Assembly (NCBI RefSeq): GCF_024713975.1
Contig: NC_091100.1
Span: 22,395,501 to 22,459,500, forward strand
Length of the DNA: 64,000 nucleotides
Direction of reading: 5' to 3'
DNA from: Paralichthys olivaceus
Lineage: Eukaryota > Chordata > Actinopteri > Pleuronectiformes > Paralichthyidae
Positions 23,291-34,131 of this stretch are shown in pieces (position 1 is the stretch's first letter; the number at the start of each line of letters is the position of its first letter). The notes below the pieces were generated by a model that saw only the letters and a program-made list of their open reading frames with translations, searched no databases and had not been told where the DNA came from. Made by a program: the position numbers and the translations under genes.

Positions 23291-25380
23291 TGACAAGGAG
23301 GAGTTTTCCTTCTCTCTTCTTTTTTGTTTTTGCTGCCAGTCTTTCACACTCCTTCCCAACCTCTTAGTCTTGGCCCTCTCTCATCCCATTTTTTTCCATT
23401 TCTCTGCTTTTATATCATTTCATTAAGATTGTTTTCTTCGTCCAGCCCTCCTCCTCTTCTCTCTTTATCATCACACTTTAAATGACAGGTGGAGAGATGA
23501 TGTCAGAATCCACCTGAGACATCTACGTGAGTGTGTCCATCTGTTTGCCAGGCAATTATGCTGGTATGTTTTTGCATATTTGTGTGTTTCGTGTGCTCAG
23601 CTGTGTGTATGTGTGTGTTTTTGTGTGTGTTTTTCTTCTCTATTACATAAGGATTTCTGTAAAAGGGTGTTGTTGTTCTAAAAAAACCCGATGTCTATAC
23701 ATGACATATTTCACAGCTGAGTTCATGACGCATTCATCACCTCAGAAAAGCTAACATGCAAATGCTTATGTCTGAAAACCTGCAGATTATTTAGCAACCC
23801 TAATTAAGAAAATGTGTCTGTGTCACTTATGTATGTTTATGTAGGTATGTGTGCGTGCAGGTGTGTGTGTGCTCGCACGTGCGTGTGTGTGTGCTCACAC
23901 GTGCATGTGTGTGGCTGTTTAGGAATACATAATGTGCGTGCATCCCACTTGTGTGATGCTATGAGGAACGTCTGTCCCCCAGTGGGCCTCTCTCAAGGCG
24001 TACAAGCACCAGCAACAGCAAACACTGCCAATGAGAGTGTGATTGCACGTGTTTGCGTGTACACTTAAGCCCTCCGAATGTTCATGGCTGCAAACAGATC
24101 CAAGTACATGACTCAACCATCACACTTCTTTCTGTCTCTCTCTTTCACACAAATTCTTCATTTCATTCGGTCGACAGCGAGTGTTGTTTTCAGTCCCGTA
24201 TTGGCGTCAGTGGCTTTTCACCTTTTCCAGTCTTTTTTCTTGTACTCTCAAACACCCACAGTCACCAACTATTTGCACTGTGGATCTCTTCTATAGTGTC
24301 TGACATGAGCATGCATGTAACATCACACACATCCAGCCCTTATATATGTGTCTATATGCTTTTGAATAAATATTCTTTCATCTACATGTTCATGTAATTC
24401 TTAGCATATTATAGCTTTTCAGCCTTGCATGTATGTCTTACAAACACATCAAACCAAGAACAGCATCTCACGGCTACGCACTGGATCAAAGGTCTCTCCG
24501 TCCTCAGCCTGTTTCTCCTCTCATCTCTTTGAAATGGAAAATGTGCTGCAAATAGACAAATTGACAAAAATGAAAAAAACATGTGCACAGAGGGCATATA
24601 TTAAATATATGAATCAAAGGTGTAATTAAGAAGGGAAACATTTTTGAAAACAAAACAAAATCTGGGTTTAGAGACAAGTCAGTCCCAAACCAGTGAAAGA
24701 AAAGAAGTGATACATTTCTTCTCGACTTTATGAATGAGTGAGAGAAAATTCATGAATCAGAGGAGCCTGTCACAGGAGAAAAGAGGGAATGTGTGAAAAG
24801 CGAGCAGGCAGAGACCTGGTGACAAGAAGTGATAGAGATGTTATATTGGAGTCTGAGAAGTTGCACGGAACTCAGCTCCTGAACACATGAAAAGGTGAAC
24901 AACATGCAAATGCATGAGAATGTGAGAAGTGAGTTTGTGTGAGTAGGAGAGAAAGAGAGAGAGTGATGGCCGCCCAGCAGGGGGAGACAAGTTGTGACAA
25001 AGTAGTGACGCACTTGCTCTCCAACCTCCTCCCCATCTCTGCCTTGCCCCCTCTTATGAATCAACTGGGAGTCATTATTATTCATCTATTCAACATGCTC
25101 TACAGCTTCCGCAGATATGCTCATGCCCCACCTCCCCACCTTTCTCGCATTGATACCCATTGTGTCTGATGGTTGAGTGACATGGATGTCGTCCAATCGA
25201 TCCCACGTGATTCAGAAGTACTCTGCGAAGAAGGTGCGTCATGGAATTTTTCTGCCCCACAATAGCTTGGAGACCAATAGTGAAGGATGAGCTGTGTGAT
25301 GCACTTGTTTCATCCTTATATAGACAAGACAAGCTGTGATCCCACAGAGTGAGCTCCGTGCCAGAGTGGGATCTCCATCT

Positions 25381-25416
<36 letters not shown>

Positions 25417-26009
25417 GCGTGTGCGTGTGTGTGTCTGTGTGTGTTGCATGTAATTGCTCTCACTTTGTTTTCTATTTGCACAGAATGAAGTCTAGTATAG
25501 CCATTGCTGGAAAATAGTTAAACAATGTATTGCATTATTTAATGTATAAATGTCCCTTTACCCAGCAAATGACGAGTTTGTATATTTCCCTGATCTTATA
25601 TGCAAGATGCAGAGGTCCCATAACAAAAGAGTCAAACATGTCTTATTAACAGTGATACATGAACTAAACGTAAACATCTATTGAAGTTTTTGTATGATAA
25701 CATTTTATATTATTATTATTAATTTCATTTGTATACTATATGTAATAATGCCCTTTCATAATGACAGAATTTTTACCATATAATGGCCACTGCTTGGTCA
25801 ATGTGAATAATGGATTGTCTCTCTTTTTAGTGTCTAAAAAATAATGCTCACACTCCATGACATTGATGTCATTCCTACCTTATAAGTTATTTCTCAATCT
25901 ATACACTTCAAGTCGTGTCTATAGTCGTACATTATGGAGAGGCGCTGGTTTTTCTTTCATCTCCACATCGATCTGTGGAGCTCAGCCAAAGTCACCTCCA
26001 GGTTCTTGG
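23291..26009. other. Intergenic, TG-rich patches, no gene recognised
   Basis: Imperfect TG stretches occur at about 23577-23633 and 23830-23912. Numerous short open frames here arise from low-complexity sequence. The (TG)n tract at 25385-25444 is listed separately. Confidence 0.5.
25385..25444. repeat. (TG)n microsatellite with CG-type interruptions
   Basis: About 30 dinucleotide units, with three GCG interruptions in the middle and one TC near the end. Confidence 0.92.
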
Positions 26010-26249
26010 TCACCTCTTTGAGTAAAGCTACATCCACATTATTACGTAATACTTTAAAAACACATCAGCTCTGCTACAGTTCTGCACTAGAGCTTTTAGT
26101 GTCACTAAAATGAGGACGTTTGGAAATGCTGCTGGTCCTGTTTTAGTTTTAAACAATGTTTTGAAACATAGACACTCACAACTGCTTACTGATTGGGTCT
26201 TTTTCGGTCACATTGTAGCCTTTGCTTGTTAGTCAGGCTCCTACCCAGC
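26010..26249 (+). mobile_element. DNA-transposon remnant, family B
   Basis: AAAGCTACATCCACATTATT, CAGCTCTGCTACAGTTCTGC, GAGCTTTTAGTGTCACTAAA and CATTGTAGCCTTTGCTTG follow in the same order as in the copy at 11741-11995. The right end runs into the rtn4rl2-like fragment. Confidence 0.55.
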
Positions 26250-26320
26250 TTCTCCTCCCCCAGCTCATATTTCACGACTGAGGTGGTTGTGGACGACTGG
26301 GATTGCTTCTTCTGGATAAA
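26250..26320 (-). pseudogene. Duplicated fragment of the rtn4rl2 last exon
   Basis: The minus strand encodes SSTTTSVVKYELGEEKLG preceded by FIQKKQSQ. Residues TTTSVVKYELGEE are identical to rtn4rl2 at about 29868-29910, and the preceding bases match rtn4rl2 near 29970-30005 (GTGGATGACTGGGG against GTGGACGACTGGGA). The roughly 55-90 bases between the two source segments are missing, with the join inside a GTGGA repeat. It has the same orientation as rtn4rl2 and lies 3.3 kb beyond its stop codon. No other LRR exon was seen nearby, so this is a short captured or leftover fragment, not a gene. Confidence 0.65.
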
Positions 26321-26399
26321 AGCACAAGCCTCTGCTCCTTTCTCCCTGATTGTTTGGCTTGATTGCTCCAATTGTTCACTGAGATATTTTTGCTCTTGG

Positions 26400-27729
26400 C
26401 AACCTTGAATGCAGCAGAATTCTTTATTCCCTCCCCAGATGTGTGCCTCGACACAAGTATCTGGGATCTGGAGGCAGCTCCTTCAACCTCATTGTAAATC
26501 AGCTGTGAGGCTTTATAGAGACAGATGTTTGCCTTTTCTTAATCATGGCCAATCAATTCAATTTACCACAAGTGGACCCCAGTCAAGACGGAAAAACATC
26601 TCAAACATCACCATGAATCAGAGGCAGCTGAGCCAGTTTTCAGTAAAGGGTCTGTATTCTTATGTCAATGTGATATTTCAGTTTTCTTTTTCAAACCTTT
26701 TGCTTATAAAGTTATTGCTTTAGCCGGGGTTCTGAATATTTTCTCAGTACTTTACTGAGACTGACATGGAAAATGTGAACCTGTCCTTTAAATCAGTATA
26801 ATATCTAGTTTTCTCTTTACTTTAAGGAACACATAATCTCACGTCCACAACATTTTGGGCTTCACGTGTCTGAATAGAATTTAAAAAACTGCTCATGTGC
26901 AGCACCACTCTATTAGCACTTTATTCTTGCTTTCTTCCTTTATTACTGTAAGACAAACATCATTATTATTTTATTACTGTTGTTTCTACTTGTTTAATGA
27001 TGATCTGTTGACACATTGCAAGAGAAGGTGTTGTTTGCAGATGCTTGAAATGCTGATGAATAGTGATGAGAGTTAAACTGCTCATGTTCTGTTTCCATCT
27101 TTCTGTCCTCCATGTCTCCCAGCAGTTTACAGTTAAAGAAGCTGGACAACTGCCTGGAGGACTTACACAATGGTGACTGTGTCCACATGTATGTGTGGGC
27201 AGGTGTGTGTGTGTGTGTGTGTGCTTGCTTTGGGTGTTTAACCGGACAGGAGCCAAGACATAGAATGAGACGCCCACTCACACAAAAACTGTTTTTGTTA
27301 AAACAAGTATGAATTTATTTTTTCTTTATGCTGCATCTTTGAAGAGCTTCATCTTCTACAGTAAAAATAAATAACAAATAAGCCAATCTATCATATATAA
27401 TCAATATTTCTTTCTATTATACAAAACACTGAACATGCATGGTGACAGACTTAACAAGGAATCTGAGGGGAAATGGTATAACTGGCACTTTGGTCATCTG
27501 ACAGTGACCTGACTGTCATGGCCACTGAAGAGCACCCAGGCTCAGTTTGACCTCCTCCACAACACTGTGCAAAGACACTGAACAGCGGAATGACACCGAA
27601 TATTTCCCAGAGTCATTAGTTTTTAATCAAGAGAAAAAAAGAAATCTCAATAAGGCTGTTGTTTCAGTAGCAAGGAAAAAATCATCTTATCTCATTAATC
27701 TCAAAGCTGCATGGATTTGCAATAGGATC

Positions 27730-27767
<38 letters not shown>

Positions 27768-29652
27768 TGCATCACTCAAATCCCTCCCACTCTTTCACTC
27801 CTACTATATCTCGGTCTTGCCCTTGTAACCTCTACTAAAGCTACAGCGACTCTCTCCCTCCATCATTTCTGTCCTTGAGAGATGGATAAAGCTTTAGAAT
27901 CATTGAGATAAAAAAAGAAAGTTGTTAGGAGACGCAATTCATTTTGCTTCATACAAGGCGGTGTGGAAACATGTTTTGCAGACAGAGGGACAAATAAACA
28001 CTTGTGAAGAAGGACCAACGGATGCCTATATTTGGTTACATCCTCCTTCTCCCTCCGCTGCTCGCTCTGAACACTTCTCCTTCCTCCTGCAGCCTCAGCA
28101 CTAACATTTCCCTGCAGCTTTGACTTAAAAGTCCACATCAGTTCATATCATCTCAGTGTCAGTCCTCCTGCTCTCTCCAGCTCCAGACTCCTTCATTGCT
28201 CTCTTGGTGTATTTACAAATCAGCCAATTTACACCTCGTCTGTCCATCTGGCTTCTCCGAGCAATGAGTCAAGCTTACTGACGTATTTGCCTTTTGCAGT
28301 GTTGCCAGCTTGAGAACCCATTCATTCTCATTATCCGCGTGCACACACACACAGATGCCCATCACAGCCAGAGCCAATCTGAGTGGCCCTGTCTGTGACT
28401 TAAGGGTCCATGTGGTCAGTCCTTACACTTCTTTTACTCACTGATTATTCACCCAGCGGCAATCTGTTCCTTTTCGTTGGATTTCTTTTTCTACTCATCT
28501 TGTCTCACTTTTGTTTTCAGCTTTTGATTTCAGTAAAGAAAATGACCAGAAGATATATATATATGTATATATCTGTGATACATTGCCCCAAAGAAAACCA
28601 TAAAAGACAGCGTGATTCAGGAAATATTCAGTAAATCATTTTATCTCTTCATCTGCATCAGTTCAAACAATCTTTTACACATCATATCAATATGTCACAA
28701 AAAGACATTCAAAAACCTAAATCTTCAGCTTCCTGATAGGAAGCATTTTTGTTCCCTGTGGTAGTTGCGACACCATATTTACAGAAGATGATGGAATGTG
28801 TGATGGATGGATTTAACAACTATGAGGGGATTTATTACTTTTCTCCTGCAGGTTGCTGCTTCTACTGCCAGCACTGTCCTCCTTAGTGTCTCGCTGTGTC
28901 TTCCCTTATTGCTCTTGCTCTTTTTCTTCTTCCTCTCGCTGCCGTTTCCCTTGTGTCTTTGCCTTCTGCAAAATATCTGCATCCCTTGCTCTCTCTCTCT
29001 CACGCTCTCTTTTCCCTCCCCCCAGTATATATTTTCCCTTGTCTCTACTCTCTGGCGCACTGCACGTCGTGCTCTGTCCTGTAGGAGCGCAAGCCTTCAC
29101 AGTTTTCATGGGTAAAGATGAAAAGGGATAATGCTGGACCACAGATCAAAACACTCACAGGATACATATCTATGTACATGACACTTTAAGTGGTTACAGT
29201 ATTTTACTGTGCACTGACTCTATCAGTAATTGTAGTAATTATCAGCAGCCAGGAAATTGGATGCATCAATAGCTAAACTAAATTGAGGTGACAAAATCCA
29301 CAACATCATTCACAACTGCCTATAAATCATGTTGATATTAGAGCAGGAGTCAGCCCTCGTAGCCCTGATTGCAGGGAATCATGACATCATACAGGTGAGA
29401 CACAGAAAGTCACACCTGTAGAGTATTGTATATATATATAACCTTAGCTCAAGAACTCTTAGCAGCCCTGAAATGTGTTAAGCCCTGTAGGTGGTAGATT
29501 CAGAATCTAACCGTCCTCCTATCTCCCTCGCTGTGCCTTGAAAATTGGCTCACAGCATATCGGGCAAAGGGGGTGTTGAAAGTCTAACAGGGGTCCTCGC
29601 AGCCTTTAAAACAGGCTGGAATGGACGGAGAGAGTGGTACCAAGAGTCTCAT
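26400..29652. other. Downstream of rtn4rl2: intergenic and 3' UTR sequence
   Basis: No coding exon recognised. Contains TG runs at 27203-27224 and 27734-27769. The proximal part is presumably rtn4rl2 3' UTR, but no polyadenylation signal near the stop is compelling; an AATAAA on the minus strand near 28831 is possible. Confidence 0.45.
27734..27769. repeat. (TG)n microsatellite
   Basis: TG run of about 16 units ending in CGCG. Confidence 0.9.
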
Positions 29653-31915
29653 TCAACCAAATAGCAGGTGGAGGTTGAGGCAGAGGCTGAAAACAGAAAG
29701 GGCTAGTAAAGAGAAGAGCGAGGGCGTGGAGGCTGAGGGAGAGGAGGAAGATGGAGGCAGCTCAAACTCAGGTGGACATTCGAGCTCGAAGCACCGCAGA
29801 GTGACACCTGAGTCCTCGTTGCCGTAGTTTGCCCAGTACTCTTCTGGGTCAAGTTTGGGCAGCGCCAGCTCTTCCTCCCCCAGCTCATACTTGACTACTG
29901 AGGTTGTTGTGGATGGGCCTTTCCCATACAAACCAGCCTTGACGGTCTCTGAGGCTTTTTCAAAGACGCCTTTTGTGGATGACTGGGGCTTGTTTTTGTG
30001 GAACCACCAGCGGGTCTTGGTGCTGAAGGTGGTGGTGGTGGAGCCAGCGATGGAGCCTGGATCGGGCAGGGGGCAGAGGGCGAAGTCCATCTCACGGAGG
30101 AAGCGGAGGTCCTGGCCACGGCGGTTGGAAGGGGAGGCGCAGATCACCTCGGATGAAGAGACACGGGCCTCACGGAACCACTCCCACAGGGCACGGGCCT
30201 CACAGCCGCAGGACCAGGGATTGGCATTGAGGCGGAGGAACTCGATGCCCTGGGTGTCCCTCAGGGTCTGGCTGGGCAGCTCTGCCATGGTGTTGTTGAA
30301 GAGGAAGAGCATGGTCAGGCGGCCGAGGTCACGGAAGGCGCGGCGGTTCACCTGCCTGATGCGGTTGTCATGGAGGAGAAGGCGGTCGAGGTTGACCAGG
30401 CCACGAAACACGTTCTCGGAGAGGGTACGGATGCGGTTGCCATGCAGGAAAAGCTGACTCAGGTTGATGAGGTCAGAGAAGATGTCGTCCTGCAGGAAGT
30501 GGAGATTATTCTCCTGAAGAGGAACAGTAAGAAAAAGAGAGATGGTTTAACGGAAGCAGAACAGACACTGGGATTTGTAATATGTGTAACATGTGTGATG
30601 CTGTTTGTATGTATGTGTGTGGGTGGCTGCATAAGTGTGTGAGCATCCAACTCTGTGCAAGTGTTGTGCATTCATTTATATGTCACCCTGCTGCCCCTAC
30701 CTGCAGATAGAGGAAGTGCAGGCTGTAAAGCTTGTGGAAGATGTCATGGGGCAGGGCAGTGAGCCGGCAGCGGTGCATGTGGAGGCTCTGGAGCTTCTCT
30801 AGTCCGCGGAAGGCTCCCCCCTCCAGCCTGTGGAGATTAGGGTTGTCCCCCAGGTCCAACTCCTCCAAGTCCCGCAGCTCACTGAAGGCCCCTGCCTCGA
30901 TCCATGTGATGTTGTTAGAAAACAGCCACAGAACCTGACGCAGAAAACACAAAGGTGATTATTAAATATATGCAAAAAAAACAACTTTTCTATGTGTAAA
31001 AATTAAGAGACAATTTCAATCTTCTCCGCCCCTTGCTGCAAATGTGCACACTCCTTCATACCTGAGTTCCGAAGCCAAAAGAGCCAACTCTAAGCTCCGT
31101 GATCCGGTTGTTCTGGAGGAACACGCGCTGCGACTCGTAGGGCACTCCGACCGGGACGGCGGTGAAGTTCTGCGCCTGGCAGCTCACAGTCATAGGCGTC
31201 GGGTAGCACACGCACAGGTGCGGGCACGCCGATGCCGGACTTGGCTTGCCGAGGACCAGCCACACCACCAACCAGAGGGCGAGACCGCCTGGGGGAGAGC
31301 GGGGAGAAAGAGATGGACAGAGGTGAGCGGCGCTGAAATCATCCAATACCAACATCATCCAGGGTGCAAAGCGCTCATTTAACAGTTAGTTTACATTTTT
31401 ACTGTATCCATACACTGCTGGTTTAGTTGTATTTGCATCTAGAATGAGGAGCATCTTACGGCCCCCCTCGTCTTTCTACGTCAATTTGCGTCATGCGCTC
31501 CAGCACCACTTGCACCGAGCATTACGCACAGCATCATTTCAAATGTATTAAGTCAAAACACAGGAATTACTTTTGTAAAGTTCTAATTATATTCAGTTTC
31601 ACATTCTGCACATGTAGTTTAAATATTACAAATCATTAAATAAAAAAAATATCTGGCTAAACTTCCATAAATTAACATTTCCTTCCTAATGCATCCATTA
31701 CATTCATTATTCCAAAGTACCTCAGGAGTTCTCAGATTAAAAACAGACTTGTTGTCTGACATTGTTGCACTTGTTATATTAGAAAGCAGAATAAGCTCTA
31801 TGACTGCAGTGTCCTTCATCAGTTTCCAAAACCAATGAAGACAGAAAATAAACTTACTTTTGCAGTTGCGCACGATGGAGCATCGTCGGCTCCGAGACAT
31901 CGAAGAGGTTTCCAT
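29653..31915 (-). CDS. rtn4rl2: Reticulon-4 receptor-like 2 (Nogo receptor 2 family)
   Basis: Four coding exons, 31915-31858, 31288-31062, 30934-30701 and 30513-29653, join in frame to 459 codons plus stop with GT-AG borders. A hydrophobic signal core lies at residues 21-33. The LRR N-cap has Cys41, 45, 47 and 55 (CPHLCVCYPTPMTVSCQ). About eight leucine-rich repeats follow to residue 268, with LWLFSNNITWIEAGAF and LFLHGNRI. The C-cap starts NPWSCGC (275, 277) and ends near Cys320. A low-complexity stem leads to an acidic EEYWANYGNED segment. The last roughly 20 residues are hydrophobic after a serine-rich stretch, as expected for a GPI anchor. SSSEV and EEYW are closer to NgR2 than to NgR1 or NgR3. 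Family members are neuronal surface receptors that bind myelin inhibitors such as MAG and affect axon growth. Which teleost paralogue (a or b) cannot be settled here. Confidence 0.92.
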
Positions 31916-32038
31916 CCTGAACCAAAGCCCAAAGCGAGTTAGCCTAAGAGGACAAAATAAAGCCTGCTATCTCCGCTGATGCTCTGGTTCCCGAGTCGGA
32001 GCGACTGAGAGTGTGCCGGTCTGTGGCTACCAGTGTCC

Positions 32039-32046
32039 CTTTTATA
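32039..32046 (-). promoter_or_regulatory. rtn4rl2: TATA box of rtn4rl2
   Basis: TATAAAAG on the minus strand (in CTGGTATAAAAGGGAC), about 124 bases upstream of the ATG at 31915. It implies a transcription start near 32010 and a leader of about 95 bases in coding exon 1. The sequence upstream is GC-rich with GGGGAGGGGCC. Confidence 0.65.
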
Positions 32047-32047
32047 C

Positions 32048-33214
32048 CAGAGAATCCTGCAATTGCCTACGGCAGTGGGCACGGTGGAATCTCCTACGTC
32101 ACCGATTCAGGGTCATGAATGAGTGAGGGCGGCAAGAAACGGAAAGGGGAGGGGCCGACCGGAGGGGATTCTCTTGGAAAGCCGGTTCGTGCGTAAAGAC
32201 GCTGGATGGAGACGTGCGCTGTGCAGACTCTATGAGAGGAGGAGACTTTCTCGACGTACATAGAAACCAGAAGGAGGGAGGGAGGAAAAGTGAAAGTAGA
32301 AACGGTGAATGGAGGAGGGGAGGAACGGGAGAGACAAGGCATGGTGCCCGGTAATGATGACTGCGCTCTGTGGAGGAGTAGAGGACGGGTAGGAGCAGAG
32401 CGCACGGCTCGTTTCCTGACTGGCTCTCATACGCACCGTTATGGTCTGTTTCCGGCGCGCTGCAGCCAGACACAGAGATACAGAGTGAAGGTTGCTTAGA
32501 TGGTTGTGTCTTAGTTAAAGAGGATGCCCCCGAATTATGATTCAGCCACAAGGGATAAGTCTGTGCCAAAGGAGAGTTACTCAAAACAACCATGATTGAG
32601 TAGCACCTATTTGATGCGGAGGTTAATACTGCAGTCATACTGTTTGTAGGCTACATTAATTATAGCTCCTGATGTAATCACTGTGATGGTGGAGATACGA
32701 GGTGGCGTTAATTGGCAGCACTGGTCAGATAGGAGTGTGCTTTTCTTCTTTCTTTTTCTTTCAGGCCTCTTTGGATCAGTTCAAGCTGAATTTTCTGGAG
32801 TGAGTTATTGAAGTGTTTATTCCTCTCACTTCATGGCTCGGTTTCTTCTTGCACTATGTCAGCTATTGTCAATTAGCTTCCTAGCAATGGTTGGCAATGA
32901 GGGCAGAAACAGAGACACAGCAATGGACAACAGATGCCTTCATATGCGTGGCACTTCAAGTTCTGTTTGGCTGTGTCTGCACCTCAAGCTGTCACTGCTT
33001 GTGTTTGACCATCAGCTGTAAAGTAGTTATAGTGAGAGAGCTCCAGTTTGCAGTGTGATGACGAAAACTGTCATTTGATTTTATCAAATATAAAAATGTA
33101 GTGTGCGTTTGAGTTTCAAAAACGAATATAGCCACTACTTTGTGAAACTTGGATTATATTGATAAGTAAGAGGGTTTTTTGTAGGACAGAGAATGTTTCA
33201 CCTTTTATATTTTG
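32048..33214. other. rtn4rl2 upstream region, no gene recognised
   Basis: 32.1-32.5 kb is GC-richer than its surroundings and holds several CpG and purine-rich stretches, consistent with an upstream regulatory region. No exon was found. Confidence 0.4.
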
Positions 33215-33353
33215 TTAAACCCTACATGAGGTAAATGTGAATTAGGGCTAAACTAATTCAATTTGATTGATTGATTGACAATAAAATGTTCTACATGAGG
33301 CATCAGCTTGCTGATTCAATTCAGTTAAAACAAGTGTGTAGACAGGCACATGC

Positions 33354-33716
33354 TTAAAGGTCCAGTGTGTAAGATTTAGGTGAAAGGGAACTATAGGCAG
33401 AAATTGAACCTCATGATGTTTTCACTAGTTCATTTCATCTAAATTGTATGAACTGTAGTTTTCTTTACCCCAGAAAAGGCCCTTTATATTCAAATACTTC
33501 ATATTTACATTGAAGGGGTCCTCTTTACAGACGCCGCCATGTTTTTTACATTAGTCCAGACTGGACAAACTAAACACCTTTTGAGTTTTTATGACAATTA
33601 GAGGCTGCCACAGTTCTTTTTCATGTTCGGAAGGAGAGGGTGAGGTGAGGGGTGTTCAGCTGCAACATGCAATTTCAACACTAGATATCACAAAATTCTA
33701 CACACTGTACCTTTAA
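33354..33716 (-). mobile_element. MITE family A, copy 4 (inverted)
   Basis: Left end TTAAAGGTCCAGTGTGTAAG and right end TTCTACACACTGTACCTTTAA are the reverse of the copies at 10.3 and 11.4 kb, with the same body (AACATGGCGGC-type block, complementary here). Confidence 0.87.
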
Positions 33717-33903
33717 GCGACTGCAAAGAAAAAAATCTCTAAACAGGAAGAAACCTCTAGAACCAGACTCAATGTATACATCCATCTGCCTCGACTAGTT
33801 AGGGTGAGAGGAAAAAATTGGGGGAGGGAGGAGAGGTGGGTGTAAAAGAGTGGAGAGATGAGAGAGAGTGACCAGTTGTGCAACCATCATATTTAAGCTC
33901 CGT

Positions 33904-34131
33904 CAGACTGTTATAATCAAAATAATAAGGCAGAAAAAAACATAACATGCCTCCATACTGCTTGTGTGGTGTCATCCAAGTGTCAGTCAGCCCCGACATT
34001 CATATTCAACTCAAAACGGCATCATTTACACCAAGTTGAATATGAATGTCAGGCCATGCGGACACTTGATGAAACCACACGAGCAGCATGGAGGCATGTT
34101 AGGTTTTCTTTCTGTTGTTTTATTTTGTCTG
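33904..34131. repeat. Long imperfect hairpin (foldback)
   Basis: The left arm contains AACATGCCTCCATACTGC, CATCCAAGTGTC and CGACATTCATATTCAACT. The right arm contains AAGTTGAATATGAATGTC, GACACTTGATGAAACCACAC and CAGCATGGAGGCATGTT, in inverted order. The loop is about 20 bases around 34020. Each arm is about 100 bases with scattered mismatches. It may be a solitary foldback MITE or a hairpin-RNA source. Confidence 0.75.

Noticed and set aside
29855-30457. 200-residue plus-strand open frame
   Set aside because: It is antisense to the GC-rich last exon of rtn4rl2, whose minus-strand protein is clearly homologous. The plus-strand frame is Arg/Ser-rich with no domain.
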